A DNA stretch of 64,000 bases from Actinoallomurus bryophytorum (GTDB taxonomy: Bacteria; Actinomycetota; Actinomycetes; Streptosporangiales; Streptosporangiaceae), in NCBI RefSeq assembly GCF_006716425.1, contig NZ_VFOZ01000001.1:1550001-1614000 (forward strand), given 5' to 3'. The number at the start of each line of letters is the position of its first letter. Position 1 is the stretch's first letter. Of the stretch, positions 9,138 through 18,101 are shown one piece after another. The translations under genes and the position numbers were made by a program. The notes beneath the pieces are model-generated. The model saw only the letters and a list, made by a program, of their open reading frames with translations, did not search any database and was not told where the DNA came from.

Positions 9138-10796
9138 ATGGGGATGCCGATCTTGTTGACCGTGGATGACGATCCGTCGGTGTCCCGGGCGGTCGCCCGT
9201 GACCTGAGACGCCGGTACGGACAGAACTTCCGGGTGGTGCGAGCCGACTCGGGACCGGACGCTCTCGACGCGTTGCGGGAGATCAAGCTGCGGGGGGAGA
9301 CCGTCGCCGCGATGCTCGCGGACTACCGGATGCCGCAGATGGACGGTATCGCGTTCCTCGAACAGGCCATGGACCTGTTCCCGCACGCACGCCGCGCCCT
9401 GCTGACCGCGTACGCGGACACCGACGCCGCCATTCAGGCGATCAACGTCGTGGACGTCGACCACTATCTGCTCAAGCCGTGGGACCCACCGGAGGAGAAG
9501 CTCTATCCGGTGGTGGACGCGCTGGTCGAGACCTGGCGAGCGGTCGGGGACCGGCCGGTCGAGGAGACCAAGGTGGTGGGCCACCGCTGGTCGGCACCCA
9601 CCTATGAGATACGTGACTTCCTGGCCCGCAACTCGGTGCCGTACCGCTGGTACTCGGTGGACGAACCCGAGGGATGCCGGCTGCTCGATGCCGCGGGCGC
9701 GGGGCCGGAGGACATTCCGGTCGTCATCACGCCGGACGGCAAGGCCCTGCGGGCTCCGACCGGCGCGGAGATCGCCGCGGTGGTGGGCCTGTCCACCGAG
9801 CCGGCGGCCGAGTTCTACGACCTCGTCGTCATCGGGGGCGGCCCGGCCGGGCTCGGCGCCGCGGTGTACGGCGCGTCGGAGGGACTGCGGACCGTTCTGG
9901 TCGAGCGCAAGGCGACCGGCGGGCAGGCCGGGCAGAGCTCCCGGATCGAAAACTACCTGGGCTTTCCGGACGGTGTTTCCGGGAGCCAGCTGACCGACCG
10001 GGCAAGGCGGCAGGCGCGCAAGTTCGGTGCCGAGGTGCTCACCGCCAGGGACGCGGTCGCCCTCGAAGCACGTGGCTCCGCCCGCGTGATCACCTTCAGC
10101 GACGGCACCGAGATCGCGGCGCACTCCGTGGTGCTGGCGAGCGGCGTCGCGTACCGGGCGCTCGACGCCCCCGGTCTCGGACAGCTCACGGGCCGCGGCG
10201 TGTACTACGGGTCGGCGGCGACCGAGGCTCAGTCGTGCAGCAACGAGGACGTCTACATCGTCGGCGGGGCGAACTCCGCAGGTCAGGCCGCCGTTTTCTT
10301 CTCCCGGTACGCCCGCAAGGTCACGCTCGTCGTCCGCGGCAAGTCGCTCGAACAGTCGATGTCGCACTATCTGATCGAGCAGATCAGGGCCATCGAGAAC
10401 ATCGAGGTACGCGAGGGCACGACCGTCGTCGAGGCACACGGCGAGGAACACCTCGAACGCATCTCGCTCTGCGGGGGCGACCCGAACAAGGTCGAAACCG
10501 TCTCGTGCGGGCACCTGTTCGTGTTCATCGGCGCCGCCCCGTACACGGACTGGCTGGGCGACGCGATCGTCCGTGACCCCCACGGCTTCGTCCGTACCGG
10601 ACCCGATCTGCTGGCCGAGGGCAGGCGGCCCTCCGGCTGGAACCTGGACCGGGATCCGTTGTACCTGGAGTCCTCGATTCCGGGGGTGTTCGTCGCGGGC
10701 GACGTACGTTCGCAGTCGGTCAAGCGGGTCGCGTCGGCGGTCGGCGAAGGAGCCATGGCGGTGACACTGGTGCATCGGTATCTGGAGGAGCGATGA
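9138..10796 (+). CDS. Fused response regulator / thioredoxin-reductase-like FAD oxidoreductase
   Basis: Domains in order: a receiver domain (residues 1-125, acidic pocket D10-D12, phospho-acceptor D62 in ADYRMPQMDG, Lys in LLKPWD); a thioredoxin-fold spacer (about 140-225, ending PVVITPDGKALRAPT); and a pyridine-nucleotide disulfide oxidoreductase domain (about 232-550) with FAD-binding VIGGGPAGLGAA and NADPH-binding GGANSAGQAA. The usual redox CxxC of thioredoxin reductase is absent: at that place stands ATEAQSC with a single Cys367. The family is known as fused response regulator/thioredoxin-disulfide reductase. The gene overlaps the next kinase gene by ATGA, so the two likely form a phosphorelay in which redox activity is the output. 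ATG 9144 is an alternative start. Confidence 0.88.
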   Translation: MGMPILLTVDDDPSVSRAVARDLRRRYGQNFRVVRADSGPDALDALREIKLRGETVAAMLADYRMPQMDGIAFLEQAMDLFPHARRALLTAYADTDAAIQAINVVDVDHYLLKPWDPPEEKLYPVVDALVETWRAVGDRPVEETKVVGHRWSAPTYEIRDFLARNSVPYRWYSVDEPEGCRLLDAAGAGPEDIPVVITPDGKALRAPTGAEIAAVVGLSTEPAAEFYDLVVIGGGPAGLGAAVYGASEGLRTVLVERKATGGQAGQSSRIENYLGFPDGVSGSQLTDRARRQARKFGAEVLTARDAVALEARGSARVITFSDGTEIAAHSVVLASGVAYRALDAPGLGQLTGRGVYYGSAATEAQSCSNEDVYIVGGANSAGQAAVFFSRYARKVTLVVRGKSLEQSMSHYLIEQIRAIENIEVREGTTVVEAHGEEHLERISLCGGDPNKVETVSCGHLFVFIGAAPYTDWLGDAIVRDPHGFVRTGPDLLAEGRRPSGWNLDRDPLYLESSIPGVFVAGDVRSQSVKRVASAVGEGAMAVTLVHRYLEER

Positions 10797-12238
10797 GCAC
10801 GTTGTCGCGGGACGAGCTGCGTACGCTCTTCCTCTTCGAAAAGCTGAACGACGAACAGCTGGACTGGGTCGCCGAGAAGAGCGAGGTCGAGCCGTACGCG
10901 GCCGACACGGCGATCCTGCGTGAGGGCGATCCGGCGACCTGCTTCTACGTCCTGCTGTCCGGGACGCTCCGGATGACACGCACCGTCCACGGCGACGAGC
11001 TGGAGATGGTGCGCACCGACCAGCGCGGGGCGTACTGCGGAGCCACGCAGTTCCTCATGGGCATGCGCGGAGACCAGCGGTACGCCGCCTCGGTGCACGC
11101 GGTCACCGACCTGGAGTTCCTCTCGCTGCCGGCCGCGGAGTTCGGCGAGCGGTTCACCGAGTGGTTCCCGATGGCCGCCCATCTGCTGGAGGGCATGTTC
11201 CTCGGTCGCCGCAACACGGACGCGGTGGTGGGTCAGCGCGAACGCCTGCTCGCCCTCGGCGCGCTGTCCGCCGGCCTGACCCACGAGCTGAACAACCCGG
11301 CCGCAGCGGCCGTCCGCGCGACCTCCTCGCTGCGGGAGCGCGTCGCGGGGATGCGTCACAAGCTCGCGCTCCTGGCGCGGAACGACATCGAGCCGAGCCT
11401 GCTCGAGAAGCTGGTGGACGTACAAGAGATGCTGGTCAAGCAGGTCTCCAGCGCTCCCAAGCTGACCGCGATGCAGGCCTCCGACCTCGAGGACGAGATC
11501 TCCGACTGGCTCGACGACCACGACGTCACGGACGGATGGGACCTCGCCGCGCTGTTCGTCCCGGCCGGTATCACGGTGGAAAGCCTGGAAGAGGTTCACG
11601 AGGCGGTCGGCGAGGGGTTCTTGAACGCCGCGCTTCGCTGGCTCGGGTACGCGGTGGAGACCGAGTCCCTGATGGGCGAGATCGAGGACGCCACGACGCG
11701 GATCTCGACGCTGCTCAGCGCCGCCAAGCAGTACTCCCAGATGGACCGGGCGCCGTACCAGTGGATCGACGTGCACGACGGCATCGACTCGACGTTGATC
11801 ATGCTCACGGGCAAGCTGAGCCATGTCGAGGTGGTCAAGGAGTACGACCGGTCGCTGCCCGAGATCCCGGCGTACGCGGGCGAGCTCAACCAGGTCTGGA
11901 CGAACCTCATCGACAACGCGGTCGCCGCGATGAACCGCAACGGCAAGCTGACCATCACCACCAGCCGCGAGGGTGAGTGCGCGATGGTCGAGATCCGCGA
12001 CAACGGTCCGGGCGTACCGGCCGAGATCAGCCAGCGGATCTTCGAGCCGTTCTTCACGACCAAGCCGGTCGGCGAGGGCACCGGGCTCGGCCTGGACATC
12101 TCATGGCGGATCGTCGTCAACAAGCACCGAGGCGATCTGCGACTGCGGTCCGAGCCGGGTGACACGCGATTCCAGGTGCTCCTCCCCCTCACCGAGCGCG
12201 ATCAGCATGAAGAGACGGACTCACAGTCGTCCTCGTGA
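10793..12238 (+). CDS. Histidine kinase with N-terminal cyclic-nucleotide-binding domain
   Basis: The 481-residue protein has a Crp-type cNMP-binding domain (residues about 12-125), a HisKA-like region with H-box LSAGLTHELNNPA (His164), a helical spacer to 320, and a HATPase domain. The HATPase domain has an N-box (NQVWTNLIDNAVAAMN, 366-381), G1 (IRDNGPGVP, 401-409) and F/G2 boxes (FEPFFTTKPVGEGTGLGLDIS, about 417-437). There is no membrane segment, so it is a soluble sensor. The start codon overlaps the stop of the response-regulator/oxidoreductase gene, so it is presumably its cognate kinase. The N-terminal ligand (cAMP, cGMP or other) cannot be read from sequence. Confidence 0.9.
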   Translation: MSTLSRDELRTLFLFEKLNDEQLDWVAEKSEVEPYAADTAILREGDPATCFYVLLSGTLRMTRTVHGDELEMVRTDQRGAYCGATQFLMGMRGDQRYAASVHAVTDLEFLSLPAAEFGERFTEWFPMAAHLLEGMFLGRRNTDAVVGQRERLLALGALSAGLTHELNNPAAAAVRATSSLRERVAGMRHKLALLARNDIEPSLLEKLVDVQEMLVKQVSSAPKLTAMQASDLEDEISDWLDDHDVTDGWDLAALFVPAGITVESLEEVHEAVGEGFLNAALRWLGYAVETESLMGEIEDATTRISTLLSAAKQYSQMDRAPYQWIDVHDGIDSTLIMLTGKLSHVEVVKEYDRSLPEIPAYAGELNQVWTNLIDNAVAAMNRNGKLTITTSREGECAMVEIRDNGPGVPAEISQRIFEPFFTTKPVGEGTGLGLDISWRIVVNKHRGDLRLRSEPGDTRFQVLLPLTERDQHEETDSQSSS

Positions 12239-12260
12239 CTCCGGACGCCGGGAAAGAACA

Positions 12261-12290
12261 GGCCCCCGCGCCGGCTGCGACGCGGGGGCC
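12261..12290. terminator. Bidirectional hairpin terminator
   Basis: A perfect 10-bp inverted repeat (GGCCCCCGCG and CGCGGGGGCC) with a 10-base loop lies between the convergent kinase gene and the choice-of-anchor P gene. There is no U tract, as is common in high-GC actinomycetes. Confidence 0.75.
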
Positions 12291-12348
12291 GTGATCGGCC
12301 GCTGAGGTCCGGGCGTACCGGACCGCGAGCCGTTGACGCGTACGGGCG

Positions 12349-13014
12349 TCAGCCCGTGACCGGGAGATCGCTGGGGACCGGAACCGGCTTGGGAGCCTCG
12401 CCGGGCGCCGCCGGAGCGTTGGCGCACGTGGCGGAGGAGATGTCGATCACCTGGCTCTTGCCCAGCGCCTGGACCGCCAGCTCGAGCGCGGTGACCGTAA
12501 CGCCGCCATCGGGGTTGCGGACCTGCTTGTTGACCGTCACCTGTACGCCGCCGAGCCCCTCGATCGGCACGGTGATGCGGCTGTTCGGGGAGGCGCCCGC
12601 CTGAATGGCCCGGCCTGCCAGCCGTACGTCCACCAGCCGGGAGGAGCCGGCACCGTCGTCGCAGCGGGCCGTGATCAGCTTCGCGGACAGCACCGCCTTG
12701 GGGCTGATCGCGGCCTTGGCGATCTTGAGGTCGACGACGCTGGCCTCCGCGTGACCGGGCACGGCCTTCGTACGCAGGACCGAGAACCGCACCAGCGGGT
12801 TGCCCGGCAGCGAGAGGAGGCTCTTGGTGTTCGGGTGTGAGGCCGAGGAAACCGAGGGGGTCTGCGGAACGCTCAGCAGCCCGTTGGCCGAGAGGCCGAA
12901 CGCCGAGGAGACGGCGCCGCCGCCGGTCGCCGAGGCCGGCACGATGATGGCCGCGACCGCCACCGGTGCCGCGAGGGCTCCGAGGATCGCCCCGTATTTC
13001 ACGTGTTTACGCAT
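12349..13014 (-). CDS. Exported choice-of-anchor P family protein ending in LPVTG
   Basis: The 221-residue exported protein has a signal peptide (RKHVKYGAILGALAAPVAV) and one domain with the pattern of choice-of-anchor P proteins (AFGLSANGLLSVPQTPSVSS at the start, a conserved Cys pair, VNKQV and GGVTVTALEL near the end). The start at 13014 is supported by AGGAGA. The protein ends in a Pro-rich linker and SDLPVTG immediately before the stop. LPVTG resembles a sortase motif, but the hydrophobic segment and basic tail needed for sorting are missing. Members of this family usually carry interchangeable C-terminal anchors. Function is unknown, probably surface or secreted. Confidence 0.75.
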   Translation of the reverse strand: MRKHVKYGAILGALAAPVAVAAIIVPASATGGGAVSSAFGLSANGLLSVPQTPSVSSASHPNTKSLLSLPGNPLVRFSVLRTKAVPGHAEASVVDLKIAKAAISPKAVLSAKLITARCDDGAGSSRLVDVRLAGRAIQAGASPNSRITVPIEGLGGVQVTVNKQVRNPDGGVTVTALELAVQALGKSQVIDISSATCANAPAAPGEAPKPVPVPSDLPVTG

Positions 13015-13093
13015 TGAGGTTTCTCTCCTAGGGGGTGAAGACTTCCCAGCCAGGAAGCCGGAACTGAAAGGCTGTTCGTCGAGTCGGGCCGGG

Positions 13094-13924
13094 CTAGTTC
13101 GAGATGGTGACCGGCGTCCCGAGCGGAACCTTGGCCAGCAGGTTGAGCGCGTCCGCCGGGACACGTACGCAGCCGTGCGTGACCGCCTGACCGAACACCG
13201 ACTTTTGGGGCCAGCCGTGGAACGCCACGGTGCCGGGCCCTCCTCCGAACGTGTCGAGCGACTCCGAATGCGCGCCGACCGGAAGGATGAGCGGGCTGTA
13301 CGTCGGCTTCGACGGAGCCAGCGAGGCGAGGATGAACGTACGTCCTGCCGGGGTCGGCGTCTTGGGGGCACCCACCGCGACGGTCCAAGTGCCGAGCGAG
13401 CGCCCGGACTTGAGGAGAGAAAGCCGTCGTGCGGAGGTGTCGACCTTGACCGTGTAGGGGCTCTTGGCCTTCTGCACCTTGTCGCTGGCGATCCAGCCGG
13501 TAGAGCCGTTCGGGCGGCTGGGCAGCAGCACCCGGTCCCAGCCCGGTTTGGTCTCCACGACCGGAACCCAGGTGGGGCCGCCCAGCTCCTTGGCGGGCAG
13601 CGTCGCGACGGGCGGACCGCCGGGGGTCGCGGAGACGGGCAGCGCCGTGGTCGGGTGCGCCACGGTGCCGTCGGCGCCCGCGCCACTGTCCTTGGCGATG
13701 TTCTTGAGGGTCGCGAACGTCGTCGCCTGCGGCAGCTTTCCTGCAGCCGGCGCCCCGCCGGACGACGATGCCGGGTGGTCCTTGCTCTTTCCACCACAGC
13801 CCGTCACGAGTAGCGCGATGGCCGCCGCACCGGCTGCCATCACCGTCAAACTGCGCGAGCCACCGACCGGCGAATGCGACGGAACCGAACGGCCGAGGCG
13901 AGCCCGCGGGAGGCGATTGCTCAC
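13094..13924 (-). CDS. L,D-transpeptidase (YkuD) lipoprotein
   Basis: The exported lipoprotein has lipobox LLVTGCGG near residue 45. An SH3-like segment (residues about 80-165, ending GSTGWIASDKV) precedes a YkuD domain of about 115 residues. The catalytic signature AVTHGCVRVP contains the active-site Cys, with FHGW supplying a second His. Such enzymes make 3-3 crosslinks in peptidoglycan or attach proteins to it. I chose GTG 13924 because TTTGGAG lies 6-12 bases upstream; an alternative GTG at 13942 would add six residues. It is transcribed toward the choice-of-anchor P gene, with a 79-base gap. Confidence 0.88.
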   Translation of the reverse strand: MSNRLPRARLGRSVPSHSPVGGSRSLTVMAAGAAAIALLVTGCGGKSKDHPASSSGGAPAAGKLPQATTFATLKNIAKDSGAGADGTVAHPTTALPVSATPGGPPVATLPAKELGGPTWVPVVETKPGWDRVLLPSRPNGSTGWIASDKVQKAKSPYTVKVDTSARRLSLLKSGRSLGTWTVAVGAPKTPTPAGRTFILASLAPSKPTYSPLILPVGAHSESLDTFGGGPGTVAFHGWPQKSVFGQAVTHGCVRVPADALNLLAKVPLGTPVTISN

Positions 13925-13942
13925 GGAAACTCCAAAGATCAC

Positions 13943-14700
13943 GGTATTTGAAACCTGTGGGATGAGGGGGCCTCACGAGACCCAATGTCTCGCAGGAGAG
14001 TCACATAACTACCACATGTAACGATGCCCCGCAGGCGGAGTGAGATAAGAAGCCGCGACCCCAGTCGGTCTATGCCTGACTTATGAATAAGTGTCCGATT
14101 ACTAGCCCCACCGCCACTCGACGCGAGCCCCCGGGCCCGACCGCCGACCCGACGCCCCCGAACGCGAGCCGAGGGAGAGCCACCGCGCCGGGATCGCCGT
14201 ACGTCGGAGGTTCCGTGATCGGTGCGATCCGGGTGAGTCCCTCCGCCATCCCGGTCGGCCGGCAGCCGCAGCGACGGATCCTTGGTAAGCAGACGCGGGC
14301 ACGGGAGAGTCGGGCGCGGAAGGCGGGTGTCTCGACTCCCGTTGCGTCGCCCAACGGGCCAGGACACGCATCAGCTTCCAAAGCCCGACACTGCACTCAC
14401 CTCACCTCGCGCGCGCCCGCACGACGATGCCTCCACTACCCGGACACGCGACTCCTCAGAGAGCTACCACCTCACCCATTCAGCGAGGCGACGCCAACCC
14501 GCTACGCCTGTGATCGGCCGGCGCTGCCGAGGGCCGAGTGGCAACTCCGCATATCGACACGATGGGCCAAGCCGTGCGCCACCGCTCTCAACCGGCGGAG
14601 CCCCTCACGCTGACACCATCGCGCTCACCTCGAGTAGCCAGATCTGCGCAAGTCCATCGGCCCCACGGCCGAATCAGTGGGCGTGAGCGCAGGCGCGGGC
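13943..14700. other. Intergenic stretch without a recognised gene
   Basis: I see no gene here. Open frames have no ribosome site or domain signature and look like composition shadows. The first 150 bases are relatively AT-rich (CATAACTACCACATG, CTTATGAATAAGTGTCC) and probably hold the promoter of the L,D-transpeptidase gene. Confidence 0.5.
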
Positions 14701-15190
14701 GCCGGGTGCCTTGGTGCTGGGCCGATGCGGAGCGCGAGTGTGGGGCGCGGGGTACCGGGCTTGGGGCCCGGAATGCGGCGTGGGCTGCCGGGTGCGGCGC
14801 AGAGTGCGGTGCAGGTGCAGGATGCCAAGTGCGGTGCGCGGGTGCAGGACCCGGCGCGGGTGCAGGGTATCGGGACGCGACACCCCTGGCTGCCGGTGCC
14901 GAGTGCGGGACGCGGGTGCGAGACCTGGGGGTTCGGGCACCGCCGGTTGCCAGTGCCGAGTGCGGAGCGCGAATGCACGACGCGGGTGCGCGACCCGACG
15001 CGGGGGCGCGCGGCACGGCGCACGGCACAGGCACCGCCGGTTACCGGCGCCGAGTGCGGGGCGCGGGTGCGGACCGAGAGCGCGGAGCGCGGGACTTGGG
15101 GCGCAAGATGCGAGGCGCGGCCGAGGGGTGAGACGCGGGCGCGAATGCCGGGTGACGGGTGATGGTGCCGAGTGCGAAGGGCGGGCAGCG
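14701..15190. repeat. GC-rich degenerate direct-repeat array
   Basis: A unit close to GGTGCCGAGTGCGGGRCGCGGGTGCG recurs at about 14821, 14890, 14947, 15041 and 15164 with changing spacing (57-123 bases), embedded in GCGGGTGCGCGAC-type filler. There is no coding signal on either strand. The array runs up to the left end of the first insertion sequence. Confidence 0.6.
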
Positions 15191-15204
15191 GAGGGGGACC
15201 GCTA

Positions 15205-16151
15205 GGGTCTGTCCTCAAAGCCATATGAGCAGGGTGGCCAGGTCGATCATCCCTTGGTAGGACTGGGCGGTCTTGTCATAGCGGGTGGCGATGGCGCGGT
15301 ACTGCTTGAGCCGGTTGAAGCAGCGTTCGACGACGTTGCGCCGGCGGTAGACGCGGGGGTCGAAGGCGGGTGGCCGGCCCCCTTGTGAGCCGCGGCGCCG
15401 ACGGCCGGCTTGCTGGTCGACTCGTTCGGGGATGGTCGCAGCGATACCACGGCGGCGCAGGTAGGCGCGGATCGCGCGGGAGCTGTAACCCTTATCGGCG
15501 ATCACCCGCACCGGACGCCGCCAAGGCCGCCCGGGCCGCTGCGCGGGGTGACGGCGGATGCAGATCCCGGCCATCACCTGCTCGAACATGGTGCAGTCAT
15601 TGACGTTCCCGCCCGTCAGCACGACCGACAGGGGCCGACCGTGACCATCACAGGCAAGATGGATCTTTGTCGTGACACCGCCCCGGGACCGGCCGATAGC
15701 ATGATCAACTGGTTCGGCCTGCCCGACCGGCGATTGTGCCCCCTGTGCGGCCGGCCGCCAGACGACGGGCTCCGGCGGCGTGCTGATGGGCCCGCACGAT
15801 GGAGGAATCCACCGACACCTCCCGGTCCAGTTCATCGATCGCCTCGGCGATCACCTGCGCCTTAGAGACCAGCATCGTGAGCGTGCCGTTACGAGACCAG
15901 CGCCAAAACCGGTTGTAGACCGTCTTCCACGGCCCGTACCGCTCCGGCAGATCCCGCCAGGCCACCCCGGTCTTGGCCTTGAACAACATCCCATTGATCA
16001 CCCGCCGGTCATCCACCCGCGGACGCCCAGCAGCACCCGAAACAGGCAGCAACGGCTCAATCACCTGCCACTGCTCATCACTCAACTCATGCCTACGCAC
16101 CACAAACCAAGATCAAACCAGACCAACCCAGCCAGCTTTGAGGACACGCCC
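15205..16151 (-). mobile_element. IS5-family insertion sequence (element 1)
   Basis: The element is 947 bp. Its imperfect terminal inverted repeats are GGGTCTGTCCTCAAAGC on the left and GGGCGTGTCCTCAAAGC (read inward) on the right. TA is duplicated on both sides (15203-15204 and 16152-16153), within CTAG on each side. The two-frame transposase and the CTAG/TA preference fit the IS427 group of IS5. Its right neighbour is a second, different element sharing the middle TA. Confidence 0.88.
15215..16103 (-). CDS. IS5-family transposase, two overlapping frames (element 1)
   Basis: Frame A runs from 16103 to 15705 (starts VRRHELSDEQWQVIEPLLP, contains the first catalytic Asp in VDSSIVRAHQH). Frame B ends at 15215 and carries the second Asp (VIADKGYSS) and the Glu (RRNVVERCFNRLK). 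The frames overlap between 15705 and 15835. Frame B is +1 relative to A; a run of five G just after the AGARR codons is the most likely slip site. All three DDE residues are present and no stop interrupts either frame, so the element may be active. A +1 shift is less usual than -1, so a single-base error or mutation is an alternative. Confidence 0.85.
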
Positions 16152-17037
16152 TAGGGCCTGTTTTGTGGATCTTGGTTGAGCCACAAGATGAGGCTGGCTA
16201 TGGTCACCACACTCCGGTAATGAGCGGCGAGTTTTTCGTAGCGAGTGGCGAGTCCGCGGAAGCGTTTGAGGTGGCCGAAGCAGCGTTCGACGACGTTGCG
16301 GCGCCGGTAGGTCTCCTTGTCGAAGCCGCAGCGGCGCCAACCACGCCGGGCGCGGATGGCGAGTTGGTCACGGCGTTCGGGGATGGTGTGCGGGATCCGG
16401 CGGCGGCGCAGGTAGATGCGGATCTTGTTGGTGGAATAGCCCTTGTCGGCGATGAGGTGGGTCGGCCGGACGCGCGGCCGCCCCGCGTGGGTGCGGGGGA
16501 TCCGGATCGCTTCGATGACCTGGATCAGGCGGGTGCAGTCGTTGATGTTGCCGCCCGTGATGACAAAGGACAGCGGCAGGCCGCGTCCGTCACAGGCCAG
16601 GTGGATCTTGGTGGTCAGCCCGCCGCGGGATCGTCCGAGCGCCCGGTCCGTTTGGTGATCTTGCTGCCCGTTCGTCCCGGCAGGGTCCCCTTTTTGCGGG
16701 CGCCTGCGGAATGCTGATGAGCGCGCACGATGGTGGAGTCCACGCACACACCCGTCATGTCCACCTCACCGATCGCATCATCGCGGATCTGGACGTGTTC
16801 GAGCAGGCGGTCCCAGGTCCCATCGGCTGACCAGCGGCGGAACCGTTGATAGACCGTCTGCCAGGGCCCGTAGCGTTCCGGGATGTCCCGCCAATCAGCG
16901 CCCGTGCGGATCTTCCACACGATCCCGTTGACCACCTGCCGGTGATCCCGCCACCGCCCGCCCTGACGCGGATGAGCAGGCAACAACGGCTCGATCCGCG
17001 CCCACGCGGCATCACTCAACTCATGACGACGCACCAT
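16151..17037 (-). CDS. IS5-family transposase with -1 frameshift signal (element 2)
   Basis: Frame A runs 17037-16615 (VRRHELSDAAWARIEPLLPA; first Asp in VDSTIVRAHQH). Frame B carries the second Asp (LIADKGYST) and Glu (YRRRNVVERCFGHLK). Frame B is -1 relative to A, and a slippery CAAAAAGGGG stands at the junction (about 16690), converting Lys-Lys-Gly reading to Gln-Lys-Gly. Frame B has no stop inside the element: its TAG at 16153-16151 is made from the duplicated TA plus the next flanking base, so the CTAG target itself completes the gene. Catalytic residues are intact. Confidence 0.87.
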
Positions 17038-17086
17038 GACACGCCATCAACCCACACTCACCGACCAAGATCCACAAAACACGCCC
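16154..17086 (-). mobile_element. IS5-family insertion sequence (element 2)
   Basis: The element is 933 bp. Its terminal inverted repeats are GGGCCTGTTTTGTGGATCTTG on the left and GGGCGTGTTTTGTGGATC-like on the right, read inward. TA lies on both sides (16152-16153 and 17087-17088), again inside CTAG. It has the same orientation as element 1, but its transposase is clearly different. Since the TA between the elements serves both, one element most likely inserted at the target duplication of the other. Confidence 0.88.
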
Positions 17087-17088
17087 TA

Positions 17089-17508
17089 GGCCCGCGCCGC
17101 TCGTGCAGGTTGCGCACTCTTCTGCCGCCACGCTCATCCGAGGGACCGACGCGCGTGTCCTCCCCAGCCCGGCGATGCGGTCGGCGCAGCCCAGCGCGGG
17201 AGGGCCGAGGCCCCCGCGTGCCAGGGCCACGGATCGGCGCCGTGGGGGCGGCGTTCGAGTTCCGTCACCACTCTCATCCACTTGCGGGCGGGGCGTTCAG
17301 GGCGGCGGGGCCTTCATCGTCGGGGTCAGAGCCCTCCTCGGGCTCGCGCCGTCGCCCGGGTCAGGTCCCGTCTCCGCCGCGAATCGGTGGGCGTTGGCAG
17401 TTCGGGCGCATGTTCTGGAGTCCGGCGCCGCTCGTCCCATGCGGGCGCCGGCTGGTGTGCGGTGGTGGTGCCCGGACCGGTTCGGGGGGCGGTCCGGGCG
17501 GCGTCTCG
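17089..17508. other. Intergenic stretch after the IS pair
   Basis: No gene is supported in these 420 bases. Possible frames are Arg/Gly/Pro-rich and lack ribosome sites. It separates the IS pair from the end of the SCO5389-like gene. Confidence 0.5.
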
Positions 17509-17895
17509 TCAGCAGTCGACGAGTTCGGGTGACTGGTTGAGGATCTGTGCGCGGGTGGTGACGAAGTCCTCGTAGGCCGATCGTGCGTCAGGCCGGAACG
17601 CGGCGGCGCGGTGGCAGTTCTGGAATGCCAGGCGGACGTCGAAGTGTCGTTCTATCGCGGAGCGCATGGCGTCGCTGGCCATCATGCGCAGGAGCTGTCC
17701 GCGTGCCTGCTCGTCCGGTGGTGGGGTCTGGTTGTCGGCGAACTCCGCGTCGCCGGTCCTCAGGTCCTCGATCAGGCCGGTGACGACCTTCCACGCGTAC
17801 GGCAGGGAGTCGCGGATGCAGTCGATGAACGCGGCGTCGTCGACGTCGCCGCGCTGGGCCTCCTGGACGAGTTGGGGGGACACGGTCAGCGACAT
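17509..17895 (-). CDS. SCO5389-family protein
   Basis: The conserved actinobacterial protein of 128 residues reads SLTVSPQLVQEAQRGDVDDA at the start, then DCIRDSLPYAWKVV, EFADNQTPPPDEQARGQLLR and RHFDVRLAFQNCHR, and ends QILNQSPELVDC. These blocks are those I know from the Streptomyces SCO5389 family, whose function is not established. It is a soluble, mostly helical protein. ATG 17895 has GGGAGAA upstream. A degenerate Zur-box-like sequence lies 30 bases before the start. Confidence 0.8.
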   Translation of the reverse strand: MSLTVSPQLVQEAQRGDVDDAAFIDCIRDSLPYAWKVVTGLIEDLRTGDAEFADNQTPPPDEQARGQLLRMMASDAMRSAIERHFDVRLAFQNCHRAAAFRPDARSAYEDFVTTRAQILNQSPELVDC

Positions 17896-17924
17896 GGGTT
17901 CTCCCGTCGGGTCGACCACGCTTT

Positions 17925-17939
17925 CGGTAACGGTTTTCA
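17925..17939. promoter_or_regulatory. Degenerate Zur-box-like site before the SCO5389-family gene
   Basis: Read on the minus strand it starts TGAAAACCGTTACCG. One half matches the TGAAAAC half-site fully, the other only in part (4 of 7). It stands 30 bases upstream of the start at 17895. It is weak alone and of interest because a near-perfect site exists at 19191. Confidence 0.3.
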
Positions 17940-18101
17940 TCTTCCATAAGGGGTGCAGAGAAATCAACCGCCTCCGTGTGTCCGTTCATGGCCGCGTTTC
18001 AACCGGTCAACGGCATAAACCGCCTTACGCGGCGACCGTTACCTCGGGACGCGCAAGACCGACCCCCGACCGACGCCGTGAGCGGACGCCGGGGACGCGC
18101 G

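Noticed and set aside
13943-14700. Several frames of 90-180 codons on both strands
   Set aside because: No ribosome sites or recognisable motifs, and amino-acid composition is that of non-coding GC-rich DNA.
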